DNA of 11,005 nt. Origin: Phoronis ovalis (lineage: Eukaryota; Phoronida; Phoronidae). A program made the position numbers and the translations under genes. Where the stretch lies: assembly GCA_028565635.1 (NCBI GenBank), contig JAOXYB010057378.1:1-11005 (forward strand), given 5' to 3'. The notes under the pieces are model-generated. The model ran no database searches and was not told the DNA's origin. It worked only from the letters and a program-made list of their open reading frames with translations. Positions 8,571-11,005 of the stretch are shown one piece after another. The stretch's first letter is position 1; each line of letters opens with the position of its first letter.

Positions 8571-8593
8571 AAGCGGGACGTTAGTAAAACAAC
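8571..8593. repeat. possible remnant of a molluscan SINE tail
   Basis: AAGCGGGACGTTA followed by GTAAAACAAC resembles, from memory, the GCGGGACGTTAAAACAAC-type tail of common molluscan short interspersed elements, interrupted here by three bases (GTA). I cannot see a tRNA-like head with A and B boxes upstream, so if real it is a truncated or decayed copy. It lies just after the 8133-8534 frame. The match is short and remembered rather than searched. Confidence 0.22.
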
Positions 8594-8599
8594 TGTAGA

Positions 8600-9420
8600 T
8601 GATAGTTCTCCCTTCCCCGTGGCGAAGAGCATTTGCATAATTCTACACTAACATATATAGCTAGTTACAGCTGTGCTAACCCTGCTATAAAATGTTATCA
8701 AATTCATTACCCAATTGAGGTACTTCGTTAGAATGATAACTTACATAACTTCCAAACTTTCTAAAAATGTTAGTATAAATATCTGTTGGTAATTGCTATT
8801 CATCACAAGACATCCCTCATGTCTGTGCTACCTGCGATGAGATAATAGAGGTGAGTATACTCATTTATACGTAATATCATTCATTTATATTTATTTATCC
8901 AGGACTGCAGGCTCAGGATGAGTATGTAGCCAGCATCATCAGCCTGTAAATACTTTTATAATAAAATAAAATACAACTATTTTTATCATCGGTATTACTA
9001 GAAATGGCTCACTAAAACATCGTTTACCTAATCCTAAAGTATAATTGCTATATACAGGCATCAAATCACATTGTCAAGCAATTGCAAACTAGAAGACAGA
9101 GGACTGGATCGTCTCCTTAACTAGCAATGTAAACGAACCATTGTAGAATTACCACTTCTAAGTGCTTCGAAAAAGGACATAGAAAGCATCTCTCGAACGC
9201 ACTATACTGTGATATACATATGGCTAGCATCCACAATCCGATTTCTATATGCTGATAATAAGCTGCTAATACTAATGTTATCTCAGCAATTTTATTAACT
9301 AAACAATATGTTGTTACGCTTTTTTTATTACTTCTGAAATCTTGCTTCCAGCATACAGAGCCTTGACCAATTAACTACTGTTTGCAAATTACTCCTGTGA
9401 ATCAGTGTTGCATGACTACA
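8600..9420. other. non-coding stretch
   Basis: No open frame of note occurs here. A good donor-like AGAG|GTGAGT has its GT at 8851-8852, but the bases to its left carry stops in at least one frame and no acceptor partner is evident. An imperfect hairpin lies at 8908-8946. The rest is unremarkable AT-rich sequence up to the inverted repeat. Confidence 0.55.
8908..8946. repeat. imperfect hairpin
   Basis: CAGGCT (8908-8913) pairs with AGCCTG (8941-8946), and GATGA (8917-8921) pairs with TCATC (8936-8940), giving an 11-bp stem with a 3-base bulge and a loop of about 14 bases. It is too short and bulged to call a microRNA precursor and may be chance. Confidence 0.3.
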
Positions 9421-9453
9421 AGCTAAAGCTAATTCAAGTAACAGCATATGAAT

Positions 9454-9867
9454 GCTTGCCAAATGTCACGAATCCTTGTATAACAAATCACTGGAAAAGT
9501 AACCGACCGTCCAAAAAGTACACAATCCTTAACATAATATTAATAAAAACAATATTGTACTGCTGATACTCTGTGCCTATCGAACCTTCAACAAGGACTA
9601 CTCCACTTCATTTGGAGTTCCCGCAATGGTATATTCACAAAAAAAACGAAACATTTAAGTTTCCTCCACGAATTCGTCTCCCACCATTACCGTAGGGTAG
9701 TGTTTATCTACGTTCCAAATAGTGATTGGAGTAGTCAAAGTGGAAGTTGATGGGCACACAGTATCAGTATAATATTTTAACCCGTATGGTAAGGATTACA
9801 TACTTTTTGGACAGTCGGTCACATTCACTGTGATTTGCTGTACAAGGATTCGTGACGTTCGGAAAGC
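9454..9867. repeat. long imperfect inverted repeat (foldback element)
   Basis: The left arm, starting GCTTGCCAAATGTCACG at 9454, is complementary to the right arm ending at 9867. The longest perfect pairings are a 16-mer (9465-9480 with 9841-9856) and a 12-mer (9509-9520 with 9801-9812). By hand alignment about 66 of the outer 82 positions match. The match then continues with gaps through TACTGCTGATACTCTGTGCC (near 9559-9578) and GACTACTCCA (near 9597-9606), and weakly to about 9630 against 9680, leaving a centre of roughly 45 bases. Divergence between arms shows it is old. It contains no open frame. It fits a foldback or MITE-like non-autonomous element, or a head-to-head duplication of an unknown sequence. 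Weaker similarity may extend outward to about 9422 and 9894, so the true ends are not fixed and no target-site duplication could be assigned. Confidence 0.85.
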
Positions 9868-9892
9868 CTCATCCGTTAGTTGTCTGAGGCGT

Positions 9893-9971
9893 AGCGCGAA
9901 CTCACGAAATGGGGACTAGTCACGTTTATAAGCACAATACGTTTGGTGAATTTTGCTAACCATTTCGCGCT
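9893..9971. repeat. small inverted repeat beside the foldback
   Basis: AGCGCGAA at 9893-9900 and ATGG at 9909-9912 together are complementary to CCATTTCGCGCT at 9960-9971, the left arm carrying eight extra bases (CTCACGAA) that look like a partial duplication. The spacer is about 47 bases. The CpG-bearing arms stand out from the AT-rich surroundings. It could be the terminal or subterminal part of the same element as the neighbouring inverted repeat. Confidence 0.5.
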
Positions 9972-9979
9972 GTGAAGTG

Positions 9980-10540
9980 ACAGTACAATGCTGGGATGGC
10001 AAATCCTGGGGAGTAAAACATTGGCCAAATTTCAACTGGTTTATAGGCACGAAATTAATTGTCGATAAACTCAATTCAGGCAACCCCTTCCAGACTTACA
10101 ACTGATTGATTTCCTAGATCATCGTTTTTATAACTATCATTATTTATGTGGCTGATATAACTGGGTTTTTTTTTGTATCAGTTACAAAGAAAATCTCGTT
10201 TATGACATTATGTGTACGATAGAATCGTCAACTGCTTCCGCTTGTACCATCTTTGTTATTTGGAAAGAAAGCACAATATGTCGCTGTCAGCATTTGCATT
10301 CAAGTTGGTTGTGATTTCCAGAGTATAATATAGAGTACCTGCTATAGAAAACATGTACTTGGAATTACAGAGTGTACTCCTGCATTATTGCCTGGTGTTC
10401 ACGTACACAAGAAACGCAATGCAGTAAGGAGATAGTTGAATAAATAGCTTAGCTACTTGACAGTTGCAGATCAGGCAATAACAGAACAAATATTGAAATG
10501 TAACGGTATGTAACAGGGTACAATATCAATATCAAAAAAG
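9980..10540. other. non-coding stretch with an acceptor-like site
   Basis: The best signal here is a T-rich acceptor-like tract ending in TTTTTTTTGTATCAG (AG at 10180-10181). The following frame beginning TAC AAA GAA at 10183 stays open for 43 codons to a TGA at 10312-10314 and reads YKENLVYDIM then CTIESSTASACTIFVIW, but it has no recognised family and no clear donor. The rest shows no features I can support. Confidence 0.4.
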
Positions 10541-10547
10541 AAAAATC

Positions 10548-10781
10548 ATGAGATGACATTTCGATTCACTGAGTTATTTATCAATTGATTATAAACATCA
10601 TTGTCCTGGTATTGCAGAAAGGACAAATGACGGCAAAATACATTAAAAAATCTATTCAGTGTAAAAGCAATATCTTGTAATTTAGGCACCACATCATATA
10701 TCTCATGAGTTTTAAAAAGAGTAGGGATGAGGAGACATTTTCTAATAACAGACAAGTAAAGAAAACAATGAGATGACATTT
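10548..10781. repeat. 14-bp perfect direct repeat around a 206-bp segment
   Basis: ATGAGATGACATTT occurs at 10548-10561 and again at 10768-10781, a 220-base offset. The bases after each copy are loosely similar (CGATTCACTGAG versus TCAACTCAGCAG). The enclosed segment ends in an A-rich string (GTAAAGAAAACA), which would fit a short retrotransposed sequence with a target-site duplication of typical 14-bp length. Alternatively it is a decayed tandem duplication or chance. A minus-strand frame (10546-10785, ATG at 10779, about 77 residues) spans the segment almost exactly, with a protein-like stretch (DIAFTLNRFFNVFCRHLSF), but I cannot assign it. Confidence 0.4.
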
Positions 10782-10789
10782 TCAACTCA

Positions 10790-11005
10790 GCAGTTAAAGT
10801 TTATTGACTTGTTCCAAAAAAAAAATTGGTCAAACGTCTAAAATTAAAGCCAAGTGTAAATATAGTGAATTGCATGACGTGATCTTCTTTATGCAATTGT
10901 TTAATGTTGTTTAATTGTTCTTTCAGTGTTGATGGTAAACGTCTGTTCTAGCACTTTTCTGATGTGTCTACTTCGGTTTTTCTTTCTTATCTTTCCTGCA
11001 AAGAA
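10790..11005. other. AT-rich end of window
   Basis: No gene is visible. An acceptor-like TTAATTGTTCTTTCAG ends at 10926 on the plus strand, and the last 50 bases are pyrimidine-rich (TTTTTCTTTCTTATCTTTCC). If an exon begins after either tract, it would lie mostly beyond the window edge. Confidence 0.45.

Noticed and set aside
8908-8946. microRNA precursor
   Set aside because: The stem is only 11 bp with a bulge, shorter than the roughly 30-bp stems of animal microRNA precursors.
9454-9867. Possible CRISPR array or bacterial attachment site at the inverted repeat
   Set aside because: There are no regularly spaced direct repeats, the surrounding DNA has eukaryotic character, and there are no associated genes.

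Overview
The window looks like non-coding DNA from an animal nuclear genome. It is strongly A+T-rich (about two thirds by eye) and has no long open frames, no bacterial-style operons or ribosome-binding sites, many homopolymer runs, a compound GT/GC microsatellite, a local tandem duplication and a decayed inverted repeat. The base composition, and a short stretch near 8571 that recalls (from memory only) a tail motif of molluscan SINEs, make a mollusc or other lophotrochozoan my best guess. That placement is weak. I recognise no protein family and no RNA gene.

Layout. Positions 1-1100 are featureless AT-rich DNA. An acceptor-like pyrimidine tract at 1101-1119 is followed by a two-copy tandem repeat (1136-1322). 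Positions 1330-4800 are AT-rich and non-coding, with one less AT-rich patch containing a 7-bp hairpin (2731-2930) and isolated splice-like sites. Between 4804 and 8534 lie five short plus-strand open frames of 64-133 codons (4804-5091, 5171-5365, 6340-6543, 7750-7971, 8133-8534) that I cannot assign to any family. The second is followed by a polyadenylation signal. The last is the longest and could encode two membrane segments. Between them are a 16-bp palindrome with a perfect YY1-type motif (7354-7386) and a palindromic E-box (6979-6988). The microsatellite is at 7986-8088.

The right third holds the clearest unexplained structure: a long imperfect inverted repeat, 9454-9867, whose arms have diverged but still pair over about 150 bases each. 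A smaller inverted repeat (9893-9971) lies beside it. A 14-bp perfect direct repeat with a 220-bp offset (10548-10781) may be the target-site duplication of a small insertion.

A rough calculation for a random sequence with one third A and one third T predicts about ten open frames of 60 or more codons over six frames. The shorter frames are therefore compatible with chance, and only 8133-8534 stands out on length. I see no evidence that the features form a functional system. The window is best read as intergenic or intronic DNA with old repeat debris and possibly fragments of unidentified genes.
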